Of a stretch of DNA of 64,000 bases, positions 35,646 to 44,994 are shown in pieces (within the stretch, counting starts at the first letter, position 1; every line of letters begins with the position of its first letter). Location: assembly GCA_017469425.1 (NCBI GenBank), contig JAFUGJ010000101.1, forward strand, positions 1 to 64,000. The letters run 5' to 3'. Position numbers and translations under genes: made by a program. Below the pieces are notes generated by a model. The model was not told the origin of the DNA. It was given only the letters and a program-made list of their open reading frames with translations, and ran no database searches. This DNA is from Bacteroidales bacterium. Its GTDB lineage: Bacteria; Bacteroidota; Bacteroidia; Bacteroidales; UBA932.

Positions 35646-35899
35646 TGAAAGTGCTTCTCGCCGCCATACTGCTTGTGGGAATCTGCGTCCTGCTGATGAG
35701 CGTAGGCATCATCGCCAGACGCGGCTTTCCCCAGTTTGATGTGGGGAAGAACGAGAAGCTCAAGGAACGCGGCATTACTTGTTTCAAAGACGAGGATGCT
35801 CTCCTGCACCGGCGTCCGGATACTGTGTGCGACGGCAATTTTACCGACGCCTGCAAGGACTGCAGCCTGTACGGTATCGAATCAACGAAACGAGTATGA
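35645..35899 (+). CDS. Small single-pass membrane protein, function unknown
   Basis: An 84-residue protein with one N-terminal membrane segment (about 2-23) and a soluble part with four cysteines (positions about 46, 62, 69 and 72), the last two spaced as CKDC. It is wedged between prs and der with overlaps at both ends (TGATG and ATGA), which supports real translation. Similar small proteins appear beside these genes in other Bacteroidales, but no function is known to me. Cysteines could bind metal or form disulfides outside the membrane. Confidence 0.7.
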   Translation: MKVLLAAILLVGICVLLMSVGIIARRGFPQFDVGKNEKLKERGITCFKDEDALLHRRPDTVCDGNFTDACKDCSLYGIESTKRV

Positions 35900-37206
35900 A
35901 CGGATTAGTAGCAATAGTAGGACGCCCGAATGTGGGCAAATCCACACTTTTCAACCGTCTGGTGGGAATGCGCCAGGCAATAGTCGATGACATTTCCGGC
36001 GTGACCCGCGACCGCCATTACGGGCGCAGCGACTGGAACGGACGGGAGTTCTCGGTGGTGGATACGGGGGGATATACCTCCAATTCCGACGATGTTTTCG
36101 AAACAGCCATCCGCCGTCAGGTGCAGATAGCAATCGACGAGGCGGATGTCGTACTCTTCATGGTCGAGGCGGGAACGGGCATCACCGATTATGATTCGGA
36201 GATTGCAGATGTGCTGCGCCGCTCGCGCAAGCCCGTCATCCTTTGCGTGAACAAGGTGGATTCGGGCGAGAAAGTGTTCGACACCTATCAGTTCTACGGT
36301 CTCGGGCTTGGAGAGGTGTATTCAATTTCCGCGGCCAACGGAAGCGGCACCGGCGACCTGCTGGACGCGGTTGTGTCGGCGCTTCCAGTAGAAAATGAGG
36401 CACCGGACCCTTACGAGGGGCTGCCGCGCATCGCCATCGTGGGAAAACCGAATGTGGGAAAATCCTCCATCACCAACGCCCTGCTCGGTGAAGAGCGCAA
36501 CATAGTCACCCCTGTTGCAGGCACCACCCGCGACAGCATCGAAACCCACTACAACAAGTTCGGCCATGAATTCATGCTGGTGGACACCGCCGGCATACGC
36601 AAGAAAGGCAAGGTTACCGAAGACCTGGAATTCTACTCCGTCATGCGCTCCATACGCGCCATTGAACACAGCGATGTGTGCGTGATGATGATAGACGCCA
36701 CCACGGGCATGGAAGCCCAGGACATGAACATCTTCAACCTCATCGTCCGCAACCGCAAAGCCTGCGTGCTGGTGGTGAACAAATGGGACCTTTTCATCAA
36801 GGATTCCAAGACGATGAAGGAATACACCCGCGCCCTCAAGGAGCGCCTTGCCCCGTTCGACGATGTGCCCATAATCTTCACTTCGGTAGTGAAGATGCAG
36901 CGTATCCAGGATGTGCTGGATGCTGTGACGGAGGTCTATGCCAACTATTCGCAGAAGATTCCCACCGCCCGCCTGAACGAGGCCCTGCTTCCCATAATCG
37001 AACAGACTCCTCCTCCCGCATGGAAGGGCAAGTATGTGAAAATCAAATACATCACCCAGCTCCCCACCAAGTTCCCGTCCTTTGCATTCTTCTGCAATCT
37101 TCCGCAGTACATCAAGGAGCCCTACAAGCGCTTCCTCGAAAACAAACTGCGCGAGAACTTCAATCTCACCGGATGCCCCGTGCAGATTTACTGCAGGCAG
37201 AAATAG
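35896..37206 (+). CDS. der: Ribosome biogenesis GTPase Der (EngA)
   Basis: Double-GTPase factor for 50S maturation; 436 residues from ATG at 35896, the conserved start [17 protein letters not shown]. The first G domain has GRPNVGKST and NKVDS, the second [19 protein letters not shown] and NKWDL, followed by the KH-like C-terminal domain. The frame is open farther upstream to 35779, but that region is the preceding gene in another frame. Its start overlaps the small membrane protein stop (ATGA). Confidence 0.96.
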   Translation: MNGLVAIVGRPNVGKSTLFNRLVGMRQAIVDDISGVTRDRHYGRSDWNGREFSVVDTGGYTSNSDDVFETAIRRQVQIAIDEADVVLFMVEAGTGITDYDSEIADVLRRSRKPVILCVNKVDSGEKVFDTYQFYGLGLGEVYSISAANGSGTGDLLDAVVSALPVENEAPDPYEGLPRIAIVGKPNVGKSSITNALLGEERNIVTPVAGTTRDSIETHYNKFGHEFMLVDTAGIRKKGKVTEDLEFYSVMRSIRAIEHSDVCVMMIDATTGMEAQDMNIFNLIVRNRKACVLVVNKWDLFIKDSKTMKEYTRALKERLAPFDDVPIIFTSVVKMQRIQDVLDAVTEVYANYSQKIPTARLNEALLPIIEQTPPPAWKGKYVKIKYITQLPTKFPSFAFFCNLPQYIKEPYKRFLENKLRENFNLTGCPVQIYCRQK

Positions 37207-37212
37207 TGCTTT

Positions 37213-38313
37213 ATGGCAGCCGTGGAAGAAATCTCCCTGCTCGAACTGCAGACCCTAATTGCGGAAGGCATTGAAGATGCCGTTCCGGGGAAACTGTGGA
37301 TACGCGCGGAGATAGCTTCCGTACAGGCGAAAAGCAACGGGCACTGCTATCTGGAGCTTTGCCAGAATGAGGGCGGACGCCTGGTCGCCAAGGCCCGGGC
37401 AGTTATCTGGAAGAATGTGTTTTTCGCCCTGCGCCGCTATTTTTACGACGCCACCGGCAGCGACCTCACCCCTGGAATGCAGATTCTCGCAAGGGTGCAG
37501 GTGTCGTACAGCGAACTGTACGGACTTTCCCTGGTGATTGACGAACTGGAACCCCGGTTTACCCTCGGTGCGGCTGAACTTGAAAAGCGCCGTACCATCG
37601 AAAAACTCGAAAAGGAAGGACTGCTCGACAGACAGCAGGAACTCTCGCTTGCCGACCTTCCATATTCCCTTGCCGTGATTTCCGCCGAAGATGCCGCAGG
37701 GTTCGGCGACTTCTGCCGCCATCTTTCCGAAAATGAATACGGATTCAAATTCCGGGTGGAACTTTTTCCTGCGGTGATGCAGGGGGAGTCTGCCCCGGAA
37801 AGCATTATAGATGCCCTTCAGGCAGTTGAGGCGGAAGGAGGTTTCGACGCCGTGCTGATTCTCCGAGGGGGTGGCGCCCGGCTCGATCTCGCCTGTTTCG
37901 ACGACTACGGCCTTGCTTTTGCCATAGCGAACTGCGGCATCCCCGTTTTTACCGCCATCGGACATGAGCGCGACCACAGCGTGGCCGACATGGTGGCTTT
38001 TCGGGCGGTCAAGACCCCGACGGCACTTGCGGATGAATTCATTGATGCCTTCGCCGCGGAAGACGAGCGCATCAGTTCCTTCTCCAACCGCCTCCGACTT
38101 GCGCTGAGCGGCAAGATTTCCGCAATGGAAAACGCCGTTTCCCTTTTGCAGCAGCGCATCCGTGCCGCCGACCCGCGGAACATCCTCACCCGAGGCTATT
38201 CCCTCGTTACCGACGAAGGCGGTGTCGTTCTCAAATCCGCCTCCGGCCTCAAGGCAGGCCGGCGCCTCCGCATCCTCTTCGCCGACGGCTCCGTCGATGC
38301 CGAAGTGCTTTGA
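37213..38313 (+). CDS. xseA: Exodeoxyribonuclease VII large subunit
   Basis: Catalytic subunit of ExoVII, which degrades single-stranded DNA. The 366 residues are shorter than the roughly 450 of E. coli, mainly because the coiled-coil region between about 260 and 320 is reduced. Present are the N-terminal OB-fold (SVQAKSNGHCYLELCQNEG) and the catalytic block LRGGGARLDLACFDDYGLA...GHERDHSVAD. It follows der by 6 nt. The small subunit gene lies 75 nt downstream under its own promoter. Confidence 0.93.
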   Translation: MAAVEEISLLELQTLIAEGIEDAVPGKLWIRAEIASVQAKSNGHCYLELCQNEGGRLVAKARAVIWKNVFFALRRYFYDATGSDLTPGMQILARVQVSYSELYGLSLVIDELEPRFTLGAAELEKRRTIEKLEKEGLLDRQQELSLADLPYSLAVISAEDAAGFGDFCRHLSENEYGFKFRVELFPAVMQGESAPESIIDALQAVEAEGGFDAVLILRGGGARLDLACFDDYGLAFAIANCGIPVFTAIGHERDHSVADMVAFRAVKTPTALADEFIDAFAAEDERISSFSNRLRLALSGKISAMENAVSLLQQRIRAADPRNILTRGYSLVTDEGGVVLKSASGLKAGRRLRILFADGSVDAEVL

Positions 38314-38338
38314 ATCGTGCTGAAGCTGAAGAACAATC

Positions 38339-38369
38339 TTGACTAATTCAAAGAATATCAGTATCTTTG
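38339..38369 (+). promoter_or_regulatory. Promoter of xseB and the glycogen cluster
   Basis: TTG (38339-38341), 20 nt spacer, TATCTTTG (38362-38369). Transcription would start at about 38375, which favours ATG 38389 over 38371 for xseB. Confidence 0.65.
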
Positions 38370-38388
38370 AATGTTATTAAAACGGATT

Positions 38389-38571
38389 ATGATTAAGGAT
38401 TTCGACTATAAAAAGGCCCTGGACGAGCTGGAGGCGATTGCAAAGAAGGTTGAGGACACTTCTACGGGGCTGGACGACATTGACAAATACATTATGAGGG
38501 CCGACGAGCTCATTGCTTCGTGCAGGGAGTATCTGCGTTCGGCGAGGGAGCGCCTGGACGGAATTGAATGA
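38389..38571 (+). CDS. xseB: Exodeoxyribonuclease VII small subunit
   Basis: A 60-residue all-helical subunit (DYKKALDELEAIAKKVED then LDDIDKYIMRADELI), matching XseB. The start at 38389 is chosen because 38371 lies at the predicted transcription start. Its stop overlaps the glgB start (ATGA), which ties DNA repair and glycogen genes into one transcript, probably by position alone. Confidence 0.88.
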   Translation: MIKDFDYKKALDELEAIAKKVEDTSTGLDDIDKYIMRADELIASCREYLRSARERLDGIE

Positions 38572-40583
38572 AGATGAAAGTCAAGAAGATATATGAAACC
38601 GACCCGTGGCTGGAACCTTTCCGTCAGGCGGTGGATGAGCGTGGCGTGCGGCTGTCGAAGCTGACGGCGGAAATCAGCGGAGCCGGTCCGGAAGGGCTGC
38701 TGTCGCCCCATGTCAACAACCATCTTTGGTATGGCCTTCACAAGGAGGCCGGGAGCTGGGTGCTTCGCGAGTGGGCTCCGGGCGCCACGAGGATTTTCCT
38801 TATAGGGGAATTCAATAACTGGAAGAAGGCTGATGCCTGGGCACTCAAGCCTGTGGGCAGCGGCAACTGGGAGCTTCGCATCCCGCAGATATTCCTCCAT
38901 CACGGCGAACTCTACAAACTGTTCGTGGAATGGCCCGGTGGTGGCGGAGAGAGGATTCCCGCGTATGCGACGAGGGTCGTGCAGGACCCGGATACCAAGG
39001 TGTTCAGCGCCCAGGTGTGGGATGCCGCCCCGTACAAGTGGAAGCATGAAGGCCCGGGAAAGCGTCCGCACCCTTTCATCTATGAGTGCCACATTGGCAT
39101 GAGTTCCGAGAAGGAGAAGGTTGCAAGTTTCGACGATTTCCGGACAACTGTGCTTCCGAGAGTGAAGCGGCTTGGTTACGATACGCTTCAGATAATGGCG
39201 CTTCAGGAGCATCCGTATTATGGTTCGTTCGGCTATCAGGTGAGCAGTTTCTTCGCGCTCAGTTCGCGTTTCGGCACCCCCGAGCAGTTCAAGGCCCTGG
39301 TGGATGAAGCCCACGGCATGGGGATAGCGGTAATCATGGACATAGTTCATTCTCATGCGGTGTCCAACGAAATAGAGGGGCTCGGGCGTTTCGACGGGCA
39401 CGAGGACCTTTACTTCTATCCCGGCGAGGCGGGGCATCATCCGGCATGGGGTTCGCGCTGTTTCGATTATGGCAAGCCCGAGGTGCGTTATTTCCTTCTT
39501 TCCAACTGCAAATACTGGCTCGAAGAGTATCATCTCGACGGATTCCGTTTCGACGGGGTGACTTCCATGCTGTATTGGGACCATGGCCTGGGCACCGATT
39601 TTGGCGACTATGGCATTTATTTCGGGCCGGGGGTCGATGCCAATGCAGTGGATTATCTCGGACTGGCGAATTCCCTCATCCATGAAATCAATCCCGATGC
39701 AATCACAATCGCCGAGGATGTGAGCGGAATGCCCGGTCTTGCAGCTCCCCGGAAGGCTGGAGGCGTGGGCTTCGATTTCCGCATGGCCATGGGCATAGCC
39801 GACCACTGGATAAAGTGGATAAAGGAGAAGGGAGACGAGCAGTGGAGTCCCGGGGAAATATGGTACGAACTTACCAACAAACGGGCCGACGAGAAGACGG
39901 TGAGCTATGCAGAATGCCACGACCAGGCGCTGGTGGGCGACAAGACCATAATCTTCCGCCTAATCGACAAGGAGATGTACTTCTCCATGGACAAGCCCGT
40001 CAAGAACATCACCGTGGAGAGGGGAATTGCGCTGCACAAGATGATAAGGCTGGTTACCGCCGCCACCGCAGGCGACGGCTACCTCGATTTCATGGGCAAT
40101 GAGTTCGGACATCCGGAGTGGATTGACTTCCCGAGGGAGGGCAACGGATGGAGTTATTCGCACGCCCGCAGGCTCTGGTCGATAGCGGACGATGACTCCC
40201 TTTTGTACAAGGGGCTTGAGGCATTCGACGCCGCAATGGTGCACTTCATCCGCAAAAACCAACTGCTCAGCCATAAACCGGTGCTGCTCACCGCCGATGA
40301 GCAGAAACAAATACTCGTTTTCCTACGGAAAAATACTATCTTTGCACTGAATTTCAATCCGACAGGCTCCTTTGGAGACTACGGCTTTGCCGCTCCTGAG
40401 GGCACATACGAACTCGTGTTCAGTTCCGACGATGCCGCATTCAACGGACAAGGGAGGCTCAGCGTGGGCGAAAGGCACATCAGCCTCGCGCAGAAGTGCC
40501 CCAACGGAAACCGGGAGTTCGACAATACCCTGTATCTGTATCTCCCTGCGAGGAGCGCTGTGGTTTTGAAGAAAATCAAGTAA
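38568..40583 (+). CDS. glgB: 1,4-alpha-glucan branching enzyme (GH13)
   Basis: Introduces alpha-1,6 branches into glycogen. 671 residues with an N-terminal CBM48-like domain (EWAPGATRIFLIGEFNNW), a GH13 barrel and a C-terminal beta domain. Predicted nucleophile D329 (in GFRFDGVTSM), acid/base E383 (in IAEDVSG), and the conserved HD pair H451-D452 (in AECHDQAL). The pattern is that of the eukaryote-like GH13_8 branching enzymes found in Bacteroidota. First structural gene of a five-gene glucan cluster; the start overlaps xseB. Confidence 0.95.
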   Translation: MKMKVKKIYETDPWLEPFRQAVDERGVRLSKLTAEISGAGPEGLLSPHVNNHLWYGLHKEAGSWVLREWAPGATRIFLIGEFNNWKKADAWALKPVGSGNWELRIPQIFLHHGELYKLFVEWPGGGGERIPAYATRVVQDPDTKVFSAQVWDAAPYKWKHEGPGKRPHPFIYECHIGMSSEKEKVASFDDFRTTVLPRVKRLGYDTLQIMALQEHPYYGSFGYQVSSFFALSSRFGTPEQFKALVDEAHGMGIAVIMDIVHSHAVSNEIEGLGRFDGHEDLYFYPGEAGHHPAWGSRCFDYGKPEVRYFLLSNCKYWLEEYHLDGFRFDGVTSMLYWDHGLGTDFGDYGIYFGPGVDANAVDYLGLANSLIHEINPDAITIAEDVSGMPGLAAPRKAGGVGFDFRMAMGIADHWIKWIKEKGDEQWSPGEIWYELTNKRADEKTVSYAECHDQALVGDKTIIFRLIDKEMYFSMDKPVKNITVERGIALHKMIRLVTAATAGDGYLDFMGNEFGHPEWIDFPREGNGWSYSHARRLWSIADDDSLLYKGLEAFDAAMVHFIRKNQLLSHKPVLLTADEQKQILVFLRKNTIFALNFNPTGSFGDYGFAAPEGTYELVFSSDDAAFNGQGRLSVGERHISLAQKCPNGNREFDNTLYLYLPARSAVVLKKIK

Positions 40584-40584
40584 T

Positions 40585-42525
40585 ATGGCTTTTTTGAAAT
40601 TCAATAAGGCGGAACTCGTGAATCTCTCGTATTCGCTGAAGCGGGAGATTATCTGTGTAAACAAGACGGGCGCCTACTGCAACACCAGCATCGTCACCTG
40701 CAACACCCGCCGCTACCACGGCCTGCTCAGTGTGACTCTGGACCGTTTCGGAGGCGACAAATACCTCCTTCTCTCGGCAATCGACGAGAGCATATATGTG
40801 AACGGCAAGCAGTTCAACCTTGGCATACATTGCTATGGCGACAGCTACGAACCCAGAGGACATAAATATGTTGTTGATTTCGGCGCGGACCCCATTCCTT
40901 CCATCACCTACAAGGTGGGGGAAATCGTGTTCCGCAAGTCGCTCCTGCTGCTGCCCGGGAAAGACCAGCTGCTCATCCGTTACGAGCTTCTGGAGTCTCC
41001 CGCAAAGGCCGTGATAAGGCTGAGGCCCTTCCTCGCCTTCCGCAACATACATGCGCTCACACAGCGCAACGATGTTGCCGACACCGGCTTCAGGGAAGTG
41101 GGCAACGGAGCCTCGTTCCGCATGTACGGCAACTTCCCGGACCTGGTGCTCCAGGCTTCCGATTCCTCGTTTGCCTACACCCACGAGCCTGCATGGTACT
41201 ATGGCATCACCTATTCCGACGAATACCGCCGTGGCTTCGACTGCAAGGAGGACCTGTTCGTTCCGGGATATTTCGAAGGGGGCATGAAGGCAGGGGATTC
41301 CCTGGTGGTTTCCGCATCGCTCAAGGAGGAAACCCCCTCCGGATTCAAGCGCATTTTCAGCAATGCCCTCGCAAAGGCTCCCACCATAACGAACTATCAG
41401 GACCTTCTGAAGCGCTGGGCGAATCTTTTCATCTGCGAACACAATGGGCGCAAGCGCATTACCGCAGGATTTTCCTGGATGTATACCGGGCTGCTCCGCG
41501 AAACTCTGATTTCACTTCCCGGCCTTACCCTTTATGCCGGCGGCGACACCCGCACTTTCGAGGAAGTGCTGGACAATCTCATTGCCGACGAGCAGGAACG
41601 CCTGTTCCGCCGCACCACCCAGGTTGAGGCTCCGCTGATGCTCGCTTCGGTGCTGCAGCAGTATATCGCTTTCGGGGCTTCTCCCGCAAAGGTATGGAAG
41701 AAGTATGGCGTCATCGTGCGCGGCATCCTTGAAAGTTACCTTCCGGGCCGCAGGCGCGAAGTGGCAATGCATCCCAACGGCCTGCTGTGGGCCCAGATGG
41801 AGCGCGTCGCACTGAGCTGGATGAACGCGTACATCGATGGAAATCCCGTCACGGAACGCGCAGGTTATCAGGTAGAAACCAACGCCCTTTGGTACAACGC
41901 CATCTGCTTTGCGGTTGAAATGGAATCCAAATATGGCACTGGCAGCAGCTTCGTGCGCGAGTGGAGCGCCATCCGCGACCTCGTGAAGGCTAACTACCAG
42001 CCTGTTTTCTGGAATGCAAAGCGCGGATGCCTTGCCGACTATGTGGACAACAACGGCCAGAACATGGACATCCGCCCCAACCAGCTGATAGCCCTTTGGG
42101 TCAAGAATACACCGGTTGAGGATGAACTTCATCCGTCCATTTTCAAGGTGGTTTCGGCAGAACTTGAAACATCGCGCGGCATCAGGACACTGTCGCCCCG
42201 CGACCCCAAATACAAATCCGTTTACGAAGGCTCCCAGGTGGACCGCGACCTTGCCTACCATCAGGGCAGCACCCGTCCGTTCCTGCTGGAATACTATGTG
42301 GCCGCAGGCTTCCGCCTCAAGGGTGCCAGCTTTGCGAAGAAGGCCGAATGGCTGTGCGAAGGCTTCTACGAAGACCTCGGCAAGCACGGAGTAGTGGCAT
42401 TCAGCGAGCTTTACGACGGCGACCCGCCGCAGGAACCTCACGGGGCCATAGCTTCCGCCCTCAGCACCGCCGCCCTCGTAACCGTCAATTACATCATCGG
42501 ACTTAACAAGGAGGACGCCAGATGA
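40585..42525 (+). CDS. Glycogen debranching enzyme (amylo-alpha-1,6-glucosidase, GH133-type)
   Basis: Removes alpha-1,6 branch points. The 646 residues comprise the archaeal/bacterial GDE N-domain (TGAYCNTSIVTCNTRRYHGLL) and the (alpha/alpha) C-domain; catalytic carboxylates in this family lie in segments such as MHPNGLLWAQME and YHQGSTRPFLLEYY. The gene is 1 nt after glgB and overlaps the next start by 4 nt. With the phosphorylase downstream it allows complete breakdown of glycogen. Confidence 0.92.
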   Translation: MAFLKFNKAELVNLSYSLKREIICVNKTGAYCNTSIVTCNTRRYHGLLSVTLDRFGGDKYLLLSAIDESIYVNGKQFNLGIHCYGDSYEPRGHKYVVDFGADPIPSITYKVGEIVFRKSLLLLPGKDQLLIRYELLESPAKAVIRLRPFLAFRNIHALTQRNDVADTGFREVGNGASFRMYGNFPDLVLQASDSSFAYTHEPAWYYGITYSDEYRRGFDCKEDLFVPGYFEGGMKAGDSLVVSASLKEETPSGFKRIFSNALAKAPTITNYQDLLKRWANLFICEHNGRKRITAGFSWMYTGLLRETLISLPGLTLYAGGDTRTFEEVLDNLIADEQERLFRRTTQVEAPLMLASVLQQYIAFGASPAKVWKKYGVIVRGILESYLPGRRREVAMHPNGLLWAQMERVALSWMNAYIDGNPVTERAGYQVETNALWYNAICFAVEMESKYGTGSSFVREWSAIRDLVKANYQPVFWNAKRGCLADYVDNNGQNMDIRPNQLIALWVKNTPVEDELHPSIFKVVSAELETSRGIRTLSPRDPKYKSVYEGSQVDRDLAYHQGSTRPFLLEYYVAAGFRLKGASFAKKAEWLCEGFYEDLGKHGVVAFSELYDGDPPQEPHGAIASALSTAALVTVNYIIGLNKEDAR

Positions 42526-43814
42526 GAGTGCTCATGTTTGGATGGGAGTTCCCTCCGCACATTGCCGGAGGACTCGGAACGGCCTGTGAAGGCATAGTCA
42601 AGGGCCTCGCCTACAATGGGGTGGAAAGCATTTTCGTGATGCCTTCCGCAAGCGGCGATGAAGACCAGTCCGCCACCCGCATCATCAATGCGAGCGATGT
42701 CGCCGTGGAGAACTTTACGGACACCGTGGATGAATTCCTCGACAAGGTGAAGTTCATCCATATCGACTCCAACCTCATCCCCTATGCCGACCCGGAAGAG
42801 TTCTCGAAGATAGTTGAAAACGAACGCGCCCGCCAGGTAAAGGATTTCAGCATCAGTTTCGGCCAGAAATACAAGTTCTCCGGAAAATACGGCGCCAACC
42901 TCCTGGAAGAGGTGGCGCGCTACGCAATGGTGGGCGGAACCATCGCAATGCAGCATCGCGGTGAGTTCGATATCATCCACGCACACGACTGGCTCACCTA
43001 CCTTGCAGGCATAGCCGCCAAGGAACTTACCGGGAAGCCCCTCGTGGTGCATGTGCATGCCACATCTTTCGACCGCGGAACCGACGACATGGTGGATTCC
43101 AGGGTCTATGCCATCGAAAAGCGTGGCATGGAGGCGGCAGACCGCGTGGTCACCGTGAGCGACCTTACCCGCAACATCGTCATCAACAAATATGGCATCG
43201 ACCCCGCCAAGGTGGTGACGGTGCATAACGCCGTGGATTTCAGCGGACGCGAAAATATAGAGGTGGAGCGGGGAGTGCGCGACAAAGTCGTCACCTTCCT
43301 CGGCCGCATCACCTTCCAGAAAGGACCCGAGTACTTTATCGAAGCGGCTGCCAAGGTGCTGAAGCGCACCAAGGGCGTGCGTTTCGTGATGGCGGGCAGC
43401 GGCGACATGATGAACCGCTCCATCCGTATGGTGGCGCGCCTCGGCATTTCCGACCGCTTCCATTTCACGGGCTTCCTTCACGGGGCGGATGTGCAGAAGA
43501 TGTTCGCGCTGTCCGATGTCTATATCATGCCTTCGGTGTCGGAGCCTTTCGGCATTTCGCCGCTTGAAGCCATGCGCACCGGAGTGCCCTCCATCATCTC
43601 CCACCAGAGCGGTGCGGCAGAGGTGCTCCGCTATGCCCTCAAGGTGGACTTCTGGGATGTGGATGCCATGGCGGACGACATATATGCCCTTCTCTCCTAT
43701 CCTGCCCTTTCGCATTTTGCAACAGTGCAGGGCTTCGACGAAGTGAATGAGCTGAAGTGGAACAACGCCACCGCAAAGCTCAAGAAAGTTTATGAATCAG
43801 TATTAAACCAGTAG
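42522..43814 (+). CDS. Glycosyltransferase family 4/5, glycogen-synthase-like
   Basis: 430-residue GT-B enzyme. N-terminal WEFPPHIAGGLGTACEG contains the AGGLG loop that binds the nucleotide sugar, VHAHDWLT is the typical HDW motif, and the C-terminal domain has GRITFQKGPEYFIEAA and PSVSEPFGISPLEAM with the catalytic EPFG glutamate. Position between debranching enzyme and GH57 suggests it extends alpha-glucan from UDP- or ADP-glucose; donor choice cannot be read. Upstream stop overlaps the start (ATGA). Confidence 0.88.
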   Translation: MRVLMFGWEFPPHIAGGLGTACEGIVKGLAYNGVESIFVMPSASGDEDQSATRIINASDVAVENFTDTVDEFLDKVKFIHIDSNLIPYADPEEFSKIVENERARQVKDFSISFGQKYKFSGKYGANLLEEVARYAMVGGTIAMQHRGEFDIIHAHDWLTYLAGIAAKELTGKPLVVHVHATSFDRGTDDMVDSRVYAIEKRGMEAADRVVTVSDLTRNIVINKYGIDPAKVVTVHNAVDFSGRENIEVERGVRDKVVTFLGRITFQKGPEYFIEAAAKVLKRTKGVRFVMAGSGDMMNRSIRMVARLGISDRFHFTGFLHGADVQKMFALSDVYIMPSVSEPFGISPLEAMRTGVPSIISHQSGAAEVLRYALKVDFWDVDAMADDIYALLSYPALSHFATVQGFDEVNELKWNNATAKLKKVYESVLNQ

Positions 43815-43818
43815 CCTT

Positions 43819-44994
43819 ATGAAAAAGGTTTGTTTCTATTTCCAGATACATCAGCCCGACCGTCTGCGCGTGTTCCGTTTTTTTGACATCGGCAAGGATT
43901 CGCACTACTACGACGATTTCGTGAACCGCACCATCCTGCGCCGTATCGCCCAGCGCTGCTATCTTCCCATGAATGAAGTCGTGCTGGAAGCGATTCGCAG
44001 CACCGGAGGAAAGTTCAAGGTTGCTTATTCGATTACCGGCAGCGCCCTCGAGCAGTTCGAGCGCTACGCTCCGGAAGTAATCGACAGCTTCCGCGAACTG
44101 GCGGCTACCGGCTGCGTGGAATTCCTCTGCGAAACCTGCAACCACTCGCTTTCGTCGTTAAAGAGCGAGAATGAGTTCGCACACCAGGTGCGCAGGCATA
44201 AGGCGACCATAGAAAAATATTTCGGGGTGACTCCCACCACCTTCCGCAACACCGAGCTCATCTACTCGGATTCCATCGGGAAGACGGTCTATGGCCTTGG
44301 ATTCAAGACCATCCTCACCGAGGGCGCCAAGCACATCCTCGGATGGAAGAGCCCCAACTACATCTATTCCAACGATATCCAGGCTTCGCAGAAGCTGCTG
44401 CTGCGCAACTACACGCTCAGCGACGACATCGCCTTCCGCTTCGGCTCCGGCGCCACTACCGCAGAGAGCTTCGTCGCCAAACTGCAGGCGGAAGAAGGTG
44501 ACATCGTGAACCTTTTCATGGATTACGAGACCTTCGGCGAGCACCAGAGCGCCGACACCGGCATCTTCGAGTTCATGAAGGCCCTGCCTGCCGCCGCCGT
44601 CGCCGCAGGCATCAGCTTCGTGACCCCCGCGGAGGCCGCCAAAAAGCTGAAGAGCGTCGCCCCCCTCTCCGTTCCACAGCCCATTTCCTGGGCCGATGAA
44701 GAGCGCGATGTTACCGCATGGCTTGGAAATGAACTCCAGCAGGATGCCTTCAACAAGCTCTACTCGCTGGTGGAAAAACTTTCGATAATTGACAATGCCG
44801 ACCTGTGGGCCGACTTCGGACGCCTGCAGGAAAGCGACCATTTCTACTATATGTGCACCAAGTTCTTCTCCGATGGCGATGTGCACAAATATTTCAATCC
44901 TTATGACACTCCGTACGAAGCTTTCATCAACTATATGAATGTACTGAGTGATTTCATTATCAGAGTAAACGACGAATATGCAACAAAAAATTGA
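43819..44994 (+). CDS. GH57 family glycoside hydrolase (alpha-amylase-like)
   Basis: 391 residues with GH57 features: motif 1 HQPDR near residue 11, ETCNHSL, NTELIYSD, and motif 4 FMDYETFGEHQ, which holds the acid/base aspartate. There is no signal peptide, so it acts in the cytoplasm, most likely on stored alpha-glucan or maltodextrin. The short length matches Bacteroides homologues encoded in the same gene order. Its 3' end overlaps the phosphorylase start by 17 nt. Confidence 0.88.
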   Translation: MKKVCFYFQIHQPDRLRVFRFFDIGKDSHYYDDFVNRTILRRIAQRCYLPMNEVVLEAIRSTGGKFKVAYSITGSALEQFERYAPEVIDSFRELAATGCVEFLCETCNHSLSSLKSENEFAHQVRRHKATIEKYFGVTPTTFRNTELIYSDSIGKTVYGLGFKTILTEGAKHILGWKSPNYIYSNDIQASQKLLLRNYTLSDDIAFRFGSGATTAESFVAKLQAEEGDIVNLFMDYETFGEHQSADTGIFEFMKALPAAAVAAGISFVTPAEAAKKLKSVAPLSVPQPISWADEERDVTAWLGNELQQDAFNKLYSLVEKLSIIDNADLWADFGRLQESDHFYYMCTKFFSDGDVHKYFNPYDTPYEAFINYMNVLSDFIIRVNDEYATKN